From NCBI GenBank assembly GCA_947462335.1, contig OX381705.1, positions 47,134,175-47,198,174 on the forward strand: 64,000 nucleotides of DNA, read 5' to 3'. Below, piece after piece: positions 24,733 through 36,700 of this stretch. Numbering within the stretch: position 1 is the stretch's first letter; every line of letters begins with the position of its first letter. The position numbers were made by a program, and so were the translations under genes. The notes under the pieces are model-generated. The model was not told the DNA's origin. It saw only the letters and a list, made by a program, of their open reading frames with translations, and did no database searches. Source of the DNA: Harmothoe impar (taxonomy: Eukaryota > Annelida > Polychaeta > Phyllodocida > Polynoidae).

Positions 24733-27700
24733 ATGACCAGCCATCCAAAAGTCTGTATTGTCGGTGCAGGCATCATTGGGCTCTCTACAGCAGTGTCCTT
24801 ACAGAATTCTGGTATCAATGCTGAAGTCACGATTATTGCTGACAAGTTCTCACCGGAAACTACAAGTGATGTGGCTGCTGGTCTATGGCAACCCAGTGAA
24901 CTTGGGAATACACCGTTATCCCTTATCAGGTGAGATACATCTGTATTAAATAGTTTATAAAACAATGCAAGTATCATATTGTTCTCATAAATTACTTTGT
25001 CTAACGATTGTGTTCCAGTACTATGTTCTCTTAACTTGCAGACGTTGGGGCCTAGTGACCTACAAACATTTCCAGAAGCTCTTCATGAGTGAGCAGTGTT
25101 CTCAGACAGGTATCACCCAGCTTGGAGGCTACGAGCTTTACAGGACAACAGGCAATGATTTGGTAGGACATTTTGAATGTTATGATAGCCTGGGTTAGAG
25201 GGCCCTAGCGCTTGTGTAATAGGTAGAAGGTTGGTCGTTCTGATTGATGACCATTTCACTGGCCCAGGTACAGTGACGTCACTGCGTCACTGGGACCAGG
25301 GAGGTAGCAGTATGGTGGCTCCCCCTGTAGTCAATACCCTGACTACCCTTTTAGTCAATCAAGTCAATGTATTTGTGTTGCATCCTATAAGTAAACAATG
25401 TACATGGCTAACAATCATAGGACATGCACCATTATCTTTCAGAAACCAGACTGGAGGGATATAGTGGGGAATTTCTCTGTTCTGACCCCTACGGAACTAC
25501 AACAATTTCCTGGAGTAATCGAGGGCCTCTCATATACAACATTCATATGTGAACCCACCATCTACCTCAAGCTACTTCTTAGTCAGTATGTAAAAAATGT
25601 TATGATTTTGATCATCTTATCTCAAGCTGGTTAGAATAATGTAAGCTGTAGCATAACAATCTATACACATCTCCCTCCCCCCATTGCAAAACGCAACAAG
25701 TCCATCTCATAGATAACCTGCAATTCTCATTTTGAAGACCTGGTGATTAGAAAGTTAATTTTCCAATTACTAATGCTTGCTGCTTAATAGTCTCTTTGAC
25801 TGGAGGGGTTCTGGCAATAGAGTACAGTACTAAAATCACAATCTTCATTCCTCTGGTACGGGTTATGGGGTATGAGGTTCTCCCAAAGCTACGGTGCAGG
25901 TTATATGTGAGATGTGGGTTATACCCGGGAATTTATGGTATACATTATATATATTTATTTATCCCATTTAGGGCGCTTGTCCTACATATAGGACCTTTTA
26001 GCAAATTTTCAAATCACCACATTACTTTAAGAAACTACAAAATCATGAAAATTCTAAAACCTTTTTTGAGCTTGGTCTTTGGGTTTCCCAAGGCATATGC
26101 CCAAGGTAGATGTGGCTGTACATCATTCCTTTGGAGATATGACCAAGGAAACCTAAAGGATATCTAATGAGAGTTTGACAATGTTTAAAGCAACATTTAT
26201 GGTCAAAAAATCAATTAAAAAAAGAAAAAATCAAATAATGTTTTTTTCTTTTTTGTTCAATTTCCTTGAATAATTTTCACTATGATAGAAATTATGAAAA
26301 TAACAACTGATTTTTAATGCATTGATTGGGAAAATCCTTATTTTACCCAGATATGCCAAAATAGCGATTTTGTTGGTGTTGGTGGCCATGGTAACAAAAA
26401 GGACCACTTTTACTGTGGCTGTCACATACAGAAATTATAAATTGTTTTAACTATCTTCATCAAACAAAATCTTAGATTTTGCCATTCAAACTGAGGTGGG
26501 TAGAGTTTACCCATTTTTGACATCAGGGCGTCATATTTATAGAGATGAACAAACCCCTGATTGTTGTATGTATCAATGGACTGGATAGTAACCCCCCCTG
26601 GAGGGGAACTGCGGTACTGCCGGCTGTCACCGCCGCGCCGCCTGGTGTCTCATAATAGAACTGCTTGGTGTTCTGCCATTGTCGCTTCAGAGAGGGCCCG
26701 AGAAGGTCGCTGCTTGCTTGTCTCATCAAAATTTATAATGGTGGGACAATGCCAGCACTGTGGATTTGAGTTTGATCTATGCAAGAGGAAGTGTCCCCAG
26801 TGCAGTGCCCTTCACAAGCCGTCTAGGAAAGAATTAGAAGAGGAGGAACAGTTTGATCTCCGGCAAGAATTGCCGGGAAAATCTCAGAGCGGCGCGTTGG
26901 TGGAGCCTTCGTCACCGAGCATGGAGCGCTTGGGATCTGTTCAAAAGAAACTGGCTTTGGCAGAAGAGAAGAGAGATCTTTTAATGCAGAAGAAAGAACT
27001 GGGGGAGTTGGAAGTGAGATTATCAGCGATTGATTTGGAAAATGAAGCGATCGAAGCCGAGCTGAAAGCCACGGCGGTTGCCAGGCAACAACCGGGCGCC
27101 GGGAAACCAGCTTCAGCAGGACAACATGGCGGCACTTCCGGTGACAACAAAAACACCGCTTTGCAAGGCAGTATTCCTGATTTCTCAACTAGGATTCGGG
27201 ACAGGGTGAGTCAAGGACAGCATCAGCAACCGCTGGGCACCCTGCTGACTCAGCAGCAGCTGTTCTACGAGGATGGTTCGCCGTATACGCCAGTGATGGG
27301 CGTAAATCTGGGCGCCGATCCCTCCCTGGGGACCTCGACTCTCCAGGTTGGTCTTGAGTCGGTGGGGCTGGGTCTCCAGGCTCTCGGACTGTCGGGCACT
27401 ACAGCTTCAGGAGGAAACGGTGCAGGTGAGCAAGGTCTATTGGGTGTGCATTTACGTAGGAAACGCTCTCTCCACTGGATACGTCCGGACTTTCACTTGC
27501 CCTATGATAAGTCATACGACGAGATGTCATACCGGGAACTAGTCTACGGTATGGTGTGTGTGGCTCAGGGCATCTTGAAGTCGGAGGATTCAAGATTCTC
27601 TATAAGCGGTTACCCAGTAAACACCCTACGTAGTTCCAACGTAGCTCAGAGGTTTCTCTAGGTAGATGTCCAACCAAAAGGTTTGAGATTGGTAATTTTG

Positions 27701-30700
27701 GAAGGTTTGTAGACGTCAAAACGTTAAGGTTTATTTACGTTCAACAGATGTAGACGTCTGATTTACGTTGATCTACCTCATTCAGACGTAAAAATTCTAC
27801 ATAGATCTACGTTAAAAGACGTAACTTTTCAACTTCAATTGGCTAGATGACTTTTCCGTGTCACACTAGGTGGCAGCACTATCAATTATGGAGAGTATAT
27901 TACAGCTCCTTAACAAATCTACCACATTCAAGCAGTAAATTCTCATTAATTGTGAATTCAATATCATGCAAATAAACCACATTCAATAGAATATTTATAT
28001 ATAAAGGACAGGTGATTAAAGTATTGTGCATGAATAGGTGCTTTGAGGCACTTTACTGTGAGGACACCACATTGGTGGTAATGGAAGAAATACAAAGCCT
28101 CTCTGCAGCCAAAACTATTCAACAGATCTATACTGTCAGGCTGTTCAATTGAACTACAAGAATATACTATGTAGAATGAGATGAGATTGAAAATTATAGT
28201 AGTTACTTTGTATGAATATTGTTTGTAAATGTAAATTTGTCTGCAATATAATATTACAAGTCTTTGTCTGAGTCCCACTGTGTAGAATTATATGTAATGT
28301 GTTAAACATAGATTTACGTCTTCAGGAGCTACCTAAATCAGACCTGCAGGTTTGAGATTGGTAAATAAACTTAACGTTTTGACGTTGATAAACCTACCAA
28401 AATTACGTAGTTCAGACCAAAATTCAACGTAGATTTACGTCTGACCAACGTCGTTGTGTTTACTGGGTATCTTGATCACATGAAGTACATTACTTTTAAA
28501 GAAATCAAGCCTACTTACGTAGCTAAAGCAGTGGCGAAGTACGAGTTTGATGTAACTACACGTGTGGCTAACGGTGAGATGAGTTACATGGCCGCCGAGC
28601 ACACTGCTAACGCGACCCACTTTGGCATTGAGAGCACGAAAGCGTATGTGGAGGCCATGAGGGTTATGCAACAACAACAACCGGGCAGCAACAACGGGGG
28701 TCAGCAAGGTCAAGGTCGTCAGTCAGGGGGCAACAGAACTGGAGGAGCCCCGCGTATATGGTGTCCAGACGACATTTGTGCATCTTGGAACTTTACCACG
28801 TGCACATATAACCCTTGTCACAAGCAGCATTGCTGTTGTGTCTGCAGGGGTAATCATCGGGCCAGGGGTGGATGCTCTGCGGGTCAGGGCAGCAGTCACC
28901 CTCCCCATATCAGCAACAACAACAGTACCATGGCCAGCAGAGTCAGCAGCAACAACAGTGGCAGCAGCAACAGAATCGAGGTCCCCCACAGCAGGGGGGG
29001 GGGGAACTACCGTCAAGCCTAGGACGTGATGTCACAACAAACTTTAGTAGCTTTGGTTATGAATCATGCGAGGAGTTAATCTGTATGTCGAGTATGCAAG
29101 AACTGTTGTCTACTTATAGAACTTATAAACCTCTGTGGGATGTGAATTGTGTTCATGTTGTGGACAGTGTGGTCTCTCAATTCAAACCTGCTGGTTGGAG
29201 AGACATGCTGAGCGGGGGTCCTGGCATGGTTCATGGTACTGAAGGTGATATTAATAGTTTGTTTTTGCTTGACGGGGTGTTACATGGTTTCAAAATTGTT
29301 GACCCTTTCACAAAAATAGAGGCATATCAAACAGACAACTATCCTTCAGCTATGGTTGGTGCTTTTGCTGAGATAAATGAAATTATTGTAAGTGAATTAG
29401 AAAAGGGGAAATTGTCTGTTGTAGATAGGAAACCACATTGTATTCATGCGATTGGGGCCGTAGAGAAAGGCTCTGGCGGTTATAGACCAATAACTGATGC
29501 TAGTAGACCGGAAGGTCGCTCGATAAATAATTATATGTCTGAGACGTTTCAAAGTTTCAAATTTACGAGCATGGATGATATTTGTGATAATCTTACACAA
29601 TCATGTTATTTGGCAGTTACTGATATTTCCGCTGCTAATAGATCATGTTTGATAAGGCCCTGTGATAGAAAATACCAGGGTTTAGTGTGGAAAGTTGGAG
29701 ATTCAGATGTGTACATAGAAGATAATTTTTCATCTTTGGGCGCCCGGGCGTCACCTTATATTTTCAATTGTTTGACTGATGCGGTGTCTAGATACATGCA
29801 GGGGTGTGGTTATATACCTGGACGATTTCCTAGTACAAGGTGAAACTTTTGAAAAGTGTAAAGAGGCACAACTGGCCTTGCATACAGTTTTGCGTTCTCT
29901 TGGTTTTGATATTGCGTATAATAAGGTGGGTCACCGTCACAGGTGCAACGCTATCTGGGTATTGATATTGATACGATACAAATGAAACTATTGTTACCTG
30001 CTGACAAGTTATCCAAATTAGACAAGGAGCTAGCGTTTTTCATAGGTCGCCGTCAGGCAACGCGCAAGCAAATACAACGTCTTTGTGGAATTGTTAGTCA
30101 TTGTGCAACTGTTATCAAAGGTGGCAGAACTTTTTCTCACCGCATAATTTCCATGCTGGGAAATTTCTCACGTTCTAAGAGGAGAGTGACTTAAACATCC
30201 AATTTCTTCTTGGATTTGGATTGGTGGAGAACGTTTGCTAGATGGTTCAATGGTGAAGCAAAAATCATTGACCAGAAATTTGAGGATGAATTGTATGTTT
30301 ATTCTGATGCGTCAGGTAGTGGGTTTGGTGCGGTTACCGGTAGTGACTGGGTTGCCGGGGCCTGGAATTACGACTTGGATTCTAGTTTGGATCGCCATGC
30401 ACATAACTGTCATTCACCTGGTCCTGAGATACCTGATAATATCAATGTGAGAGAGTTGTATCCAATTGTTGAGGCCTTGTGGCGTTGGGGTCCTAGTTGG
30501 AGAAATTGTAAAGTAATTTGTATGTCAGATAATACACAGGTAGTACCTGGGGTAAATTCAGGAAAAAGTGAGAATATAGTTGCTATGAAATTATTGAGAC
30601 ATATCTTTTGGCTAACTGTTTTGTATAATTGTCATATAGTTTGTGTTCATATACCGGGAAGAAATAATGTAGTAGCTGATGCTCTGTCTAGACTTGTGGA

Positions 30701-33700
30701 GACTGGTTTAAAAGTGCCTGTTGAATTGTGTTGTAGATGCAGACCAGTTGTCTCGAACGCTGGATCGGCGTGCGGCTGAAGTTAGAGCGTACTGTTGGTC
30801 AAGGTCTACATGGAAAACCAAGGCCTCTCAGTGGAGAAGATATATTGCCTTTTGTCCATGTTATTAATTGCTGTGGTCCCTACTACTGTGGATAATATGT
30901 GTAGGTTCGTGATGTTTTTGTCAGACACACTCTGTTACGTCAGTATTGATAATTATGTCTCTGGAGTTATAAGTTTAAATAAGTATTTTGGTTACGATGT
31001 ATCTCATATCAGACAGGATTTTGTTTTTTCTGTCACCATGAAAGGTCTGAGGCGCATGTTAGGTGACCCAGAGCCTAAGAGGTTAACTTTAACTCTAGAT
31101 AATTTACTCGGTATGTCGTTGTCAGTAGACTGGTTAAGTGTAAATGAGAGGTCTATTTGGACCTGCATTGTACTCGGGTTCAGGTCTTTGTTAAGGAAGT
31201 GCAACCTGGTCCCGGATAATATTAAACTAGAGGGTCATTTTCTGAAAAGGACTTCCTTCAGATTCTACAAGTGGGGAGTGTTGTTAAACATTTCAAGTTC
31301 TAAAACGGTGCAGTTTGGCCAGGGCCTTCACCAAGTACCGGTAACTTTTGCACCTGGATCAGTGTTGTGTGCCGCAGGGTTACTGAAAAGACATTTTGAA
31401 GACTGCCCGGCTTCTACCTCGGATTCACCAGCCTTCTTGCTATGGCAAGGGGATAAGACTGTGCCGCTGACTTACCCGGTGTTGTTCAAGTATTTAAAAA
31501 GACTGCTTAAAGCTGGGACTCCACTACCCGATTTTCTGCTCCGATCGGACCCATTCTCACAAATCGGACACAAAACAGATGTAAAAATAAACAACCCTAT
31601 GCTTCAGGTTTGTTGATATTTACATTTTTTTGGGGTCCAATTTGTGAGAATAGGTCCGATCAGATGAGAAAATCGGGTAGTGGAGTCCCAGCTTATCTCT
31701 TCCTTTCCCGATCGCGCATTTATGCGAATTTCTGGCCGATTTTTGGCCGATTTTGAGCCCCATGCCATCTTCTGAGAAATTGCTTAAAAGCTTAGATTTT
31801 TGGGATTCTCACTATTTGGTATGTGTTCTCCAGGGACCTCGAACCATTTGTTTCTGCTAGTATTTTCCTTTATATGGTTGGCTTCCCAACATGAGGGACA
31901 ATCATCCCGATTTTTACCAATATTTAATCGATTTTTCAGGTAAAAATCATTAAAAATGATGGACAATACTATCTTTTTTGGTGAAAACCTACTTTAGAAA
32001 GTTTTTCATGAATAAAAAGATAGTACTAATATTTCCCATTATTTTTGGTGTGATTTTGATCAAAATATCCGTTGCCATAGCAACAGATATGCTAGAAAAA
32101 GTGATTTAGTGAATTATTGGTTGCCATGGTTACCATATCAAATATGGCCATCGTGACCATTCCACATACAAAATCTGAAAATACCTAACAAAACCTACAA
32201 TGTGGTTTTTATTCCATCTCAATTGATGAAAGAAATCCTGAAATATTGCAGTTTGAATATTGGTTCAAGATACCCTTTTTTGATATTATTGCTATTTTGA
32301 TAGAGCCATATCTTGCTTATTTAATTAGATATGGATAACTAGGGTACCACCCTTTTAAGTCAACATCCTTAGTTCATAGTATCACTACTTCACTTGTAGT
32401 TTGTATATTTACATAATTCCAAAAGTTTTGGAATGCTCATGCCATCATGTATAGTCCAAAAAATACCCAAAAATGATCTGGGAAAGGAAGAGTTAAATCT
32501 GTGGGGTTGGATGAGCCTGGTGCGGGCGCTCATTCCCTACGACGGGCTGGAGCTGCTTTTCTACATCACTGTGGAGTGCCCCTGGAGGATATAAGACAAA
32601 CAGGGGACTGGGTCAGTCTGACCGCTCTAATATATCTTGCAAAGCCCCTATCTTCAAGAGTCGACTTGGATAAGATGGTCGCTGACGCTATCTGTGATAA
32701 GAACTTTTCTTGAGTTATGAATTTTGATACTTCCTTTTGTTCTGGGAGTTTTGCCGTCTGTAAACACGGTCCAAGCCCATATAATGTCTCGTCATATGTT
32801 TACAGAATCCTAGCCCATATCAATGTCAGTATCGATAGAGATGAACAAACCCCTGATTGTTGTATGTATCAATGGACTGGATAGTAACCCCCCCTGGAGG
32901 GGAACTGCGGTACTGCCGGCTGTCACCGCCGTGCCGCCTGGTGTCTCATAATAGAACTGCTTGGTGTTCTGCCATTGTTGCTTCAGAGAGGGCCCGAGAA
33001 GGTCGCTGCTTGCTTGTCTCATCAAGATTCTTTTTTTTGATCGCTTGAATGTGTATAATCATGTAATAAATAGGCCGTCTGTATACACGGTCCAAGCTCA
33101 TATAATGTCTCGTCATATGTTTACATAATCCTAGCTCATATCAATGTCAGTATCGATATATTTGTGTATAATATACTGCTTCTATGCAAATTTGCCGTAT
33201 TTAATTTCTGAAATTTAGATACATTTTGAACCTTCATGGTTTCACTGAAAATTATTATTTTAAGGACTTATTGATGCTTTCTTATGTCCACACACTGAGT
33301 GAGTCCTTGATTGCTACTTTAATTTGGAGATTATTCTTTCAGTATAATAAACAATTGAATTGAATTATTTGTGCTCCCTTCCTCTCATCATATAATTGAG
33401 GAATCGAGCCTATACAGGGTCTTACTCTCATGCTCCACAGATTTCAGAAACACAATGGAAAATTGACCAGAAGAACACTCTCAACACTGGAAGAGGTAAG
33501 GTGAAAAGATATAATGTATGGATTTGTTAGTAAGTATAATACACAATATTGTTTTCCACTTAACTCTTCATCTATTAGCTTAATTCAAGCTTCTGTCCAT
33601 CTGGATGTCATCTTTCTTTCCTCTGTTTACACACAGTAGTCCAATTATCTATACAAAGATAGTATTCTAGCCTACATTGCCAATAGATCCTCTTAAGTGT

Positions 33701-36700
33701 TTGTTTGCTGAGCAACCCCCCACCCCATTCATATATTGCAATGACAATGTACAATATGATTTAAAGCAGATATGAACAAATAACACTTTTTAATAAAAAA
33801 ACATGTTGTGTAGGTAGGAATTATGTAATAGACTTCTATAGATTGCAGAAGAGTATGACATCATTGTGAACTGCAGTGGTATTGGAGCGCACCAACTGGC
33901 TGCAGACAAGGAGGTAGATCCTATACGAGGACAAGTTAGTCAGGTAAATCTGTCATCATCTCAATACAAAATAATCTGATGATATAACTATACTAAGCTT
34001 GCAGTTTGATAAATATAGTCCTGGAAATACCTTAATGGTTATAATATGCCTACATCTATTGAATGCTTGCATGGATATATATTTATGCAATCTATTGCAT
34101 GTGGATGTTGCAGATACAATTGAGACCATGCATGATTTGAATAATATACAATCCGTGATGACTGTTGGTATCCAATACTGTGTTGCTATCTGTGGATCAA
34201 AGACTTAAATGAACAATAGGATCACTTTTCTCAAAAATGTGACACAATGTGGGAGATGGTAACAATAGGGGAAATAACCATTGTGCTCTGAACATGATCT
34301 TTCAGGAGATATTGCAAAAAAAGTAAATAGTTGCGAGAAAATGACCCGGTTTCCCCCTAATGTCATTTTATGCCATGTCCACAAATTTGCTATCATGAAC
34401 TAATAACGAAACCTTGACAGTACAGACATTTTCTACCATTTCAAGAATCATTTGTAAATAAAATGGTTTCTATAATTATTATGTGGTCTAAACCGTTCTG
34501 AGCTACACTGGTAAACTGATCACCTATTTTCTCTCTAAGGTGCGAGCACCATGGATCAAGTGTTTCTATCTTGATTCTGGTGCCTACATAATACCTGGGT
34601 GAGTATAAAATATAATCAAGCAATCAAAAGCTTAATATGACCCTATCTCTTTTGTTCCAATATTATCAGCCAGAATTGATACATATATTAGGTAATATTT
34701 AGAAGATGAAGCGCCCCAACAGCTGGTATCTTGTCATATTTATTATTATTGATAATCTCTATACTCATTGTATTTTTGACTATAATTACAATTCTCTTGG
34801 AAGACTGATCAACATGATTGGCACTTTCATTGACAGGGTTACTAAGGTTACTGTTGGTGGTACTCATCAGCAGTCTAGGTGGGATGCTATCTCCAATGAC
34901 GAAGATACTGAGACTATCTGGCAGAAAAGTTGTACTTTATTTCCTTCATTAAAGGTACATGTATATGAGTGATATTGATTTCGTAAATTGTGTGTTTTTT
35001 TGTTCAGAACTGAAGACATGGGCTTCATTTTATATTGGATATCATAGTGCTTTACAGTCATTGTTTGTTTACATGTGGATAGTCAAGTCCATTCCACTCT
35101 CTTCATAAAAGCCAATTTAGAAAGTTATAACATATAACAAATATGTATAGAATTAGATAAGGAATAAATCTACATTCTAGAGGGAACAGCTTTCTTTTTC
35201 AGAAAAACACTCTCCTCCCAACATCGGCCACAATTTCTGCTTCCCTCTGTATTGTTCAGAGAGAAACACAAACTATTTCAGGTTAGGATAAGGAATTTTC
35301 ATCATAATGAATGATAATACTCAATAAATATCAAGATTTCCTCTTCATACTTTAGGAAGCAGAGGTAATACGCAATGTGGCTGGGCTCAGACCAGGCCGT
35401 ATGGCCTCAGTCCGGCTGGAGAGAGGGCATGATATAATCAGTGGTGATAGAAATATACCGGTAAGGATATGAAGAGTTTGGATGCAAAACGACATAAGCA
35501 CCATTTTAGAAAAATCTGACAAAAATCTGGGTTAGGGATGGTTAGATGTAATCCTCAAACGATTTTTACTATTTTTCATATCAGTAGGGCCTGTGTAGGA
35601 AACACTCTTTTACCAAAAATATTATAACTGACCTCATGGTGGCTTTCCAAAAAACACTATAATTGTGACATGCACTAGGAAAAGGGACCTTAGTGAACCC
35701 TGCACTAATTCCCAGTAAACGCCCTACGTAGTTCCAACGTAGCTCAGAGGTTTCTCTAGGTAGATGTCCAACCAAAAGGTTTGAGATTGGTAATTTTGGA
35801 AGGTTTGTAGACGTCAAAACGTTAAGGTTTATTTACGTTCAACAGATGTAGACGTCTGATTTACGTTAATCTACCTCATTCAGACGTAAAAATTCTACGT
35901 TGATCTACGTTAAAAGACGTAACTTTTCAACTTCAATTGGCTAGATGACTTTTCCATGTCACACAAGGTGGCAGCACTATCAATTATGGAGAGAATATTA
36001 CAGCTCTTTAACAAATCTACCACATTCAAGCAGTAAATTCTCATTAATTATGAATTCAATATCATGCAAATAAACTGTATTCAATAGAATATTTACATAT
36101 AAAGGACAGGTGATTAAAGTATTGTGCATGAATAGGTGCTTTGAGGCACTTTACTGTGAGGACACCACATTGGTGGTAATGGAAGAAATACAAAGCCTCT
36201 CTGCAGCCAAAACTATTCAACAGATCTATACTGTCAGGCTGTTCAATTGAACTACAAGAATATACTATGTAGAATGAGATGAGATTGAAAATTATAGTAG
36301 TTACTTTGTATGAATATTGTTTGTAAATGTAAATTTGTCTGCAATATATTACAAGTCTTTGTCTGAGTCCCACTATGTAGAATTATATGTAATGTGTTAA
36401 AGATAGATTTAAGTCTTCAGGAGCTACGTAAATCAGACCTGCAGGTTTGAGATTGGTAAATAAACCTTAACGTTTTGACGTTGATAAACCTACTAAAATT
36501 ACGTAGTTCAGACCAAAATTCAACGTAGATTTACGTCTGACCAACGCCGTTGTGTTTACTGGGAAGGGCCCTTTTCCCAGATTGTGTCCCAGTTTTGCAT
36601 CCGAACTCTTCATATGTTCTTTCTGTAATAAAAGAGCACTTTTAATGCTCATCAAACTAGCAATACATAATCCCAGCTAACAAACATACGCTATTTTACA

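Larger units (their letters stand above)
26539..33157 (+). mobile_element. Ngaro/DIRS-type tyrosine-recombinase retrotransposon in DDO2 intron 3
   Basis: The element has the split direct repeats that define Ngaro-like elements: A1 (26539-26730), the coding body, then B1 (32753-32834), A2 (32835-33026) and B2 (33074-33157). A1 and A2 are almost identical, as are B1 and B2. The coding order is gag-like, reverse transcriptase with RNase H, then tyrosine recombinase, all on the plus strand. These elements integrate through a circular intermediate by recombinase and make no target-site duplication, and none is seen. All coding regions are broken, so it is not autonomous now. Its host intron keeps its own donor (25586) and acceptor (33440). 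Confidence 0.9.

Noticed and set aside
25796..26167. 123-codon plus-strand open frame
   Set aside because: It overlaps DDO2 intron 3 and a dispersed repeat, with no coding features.
26561..26737. Longer Ngaro gag start at 26561
   Set aside because: That start lies inside repeat A1, which recurs as A2 without the gag. The ATG at 26738, after A1, is more plausible.
27964..28278. About 104-codon minus open frame, seen again at 36062-36373
   Set aside because: It recurs only because both are copies of the same non-autonomous transposon. The peptide has no transposase features.
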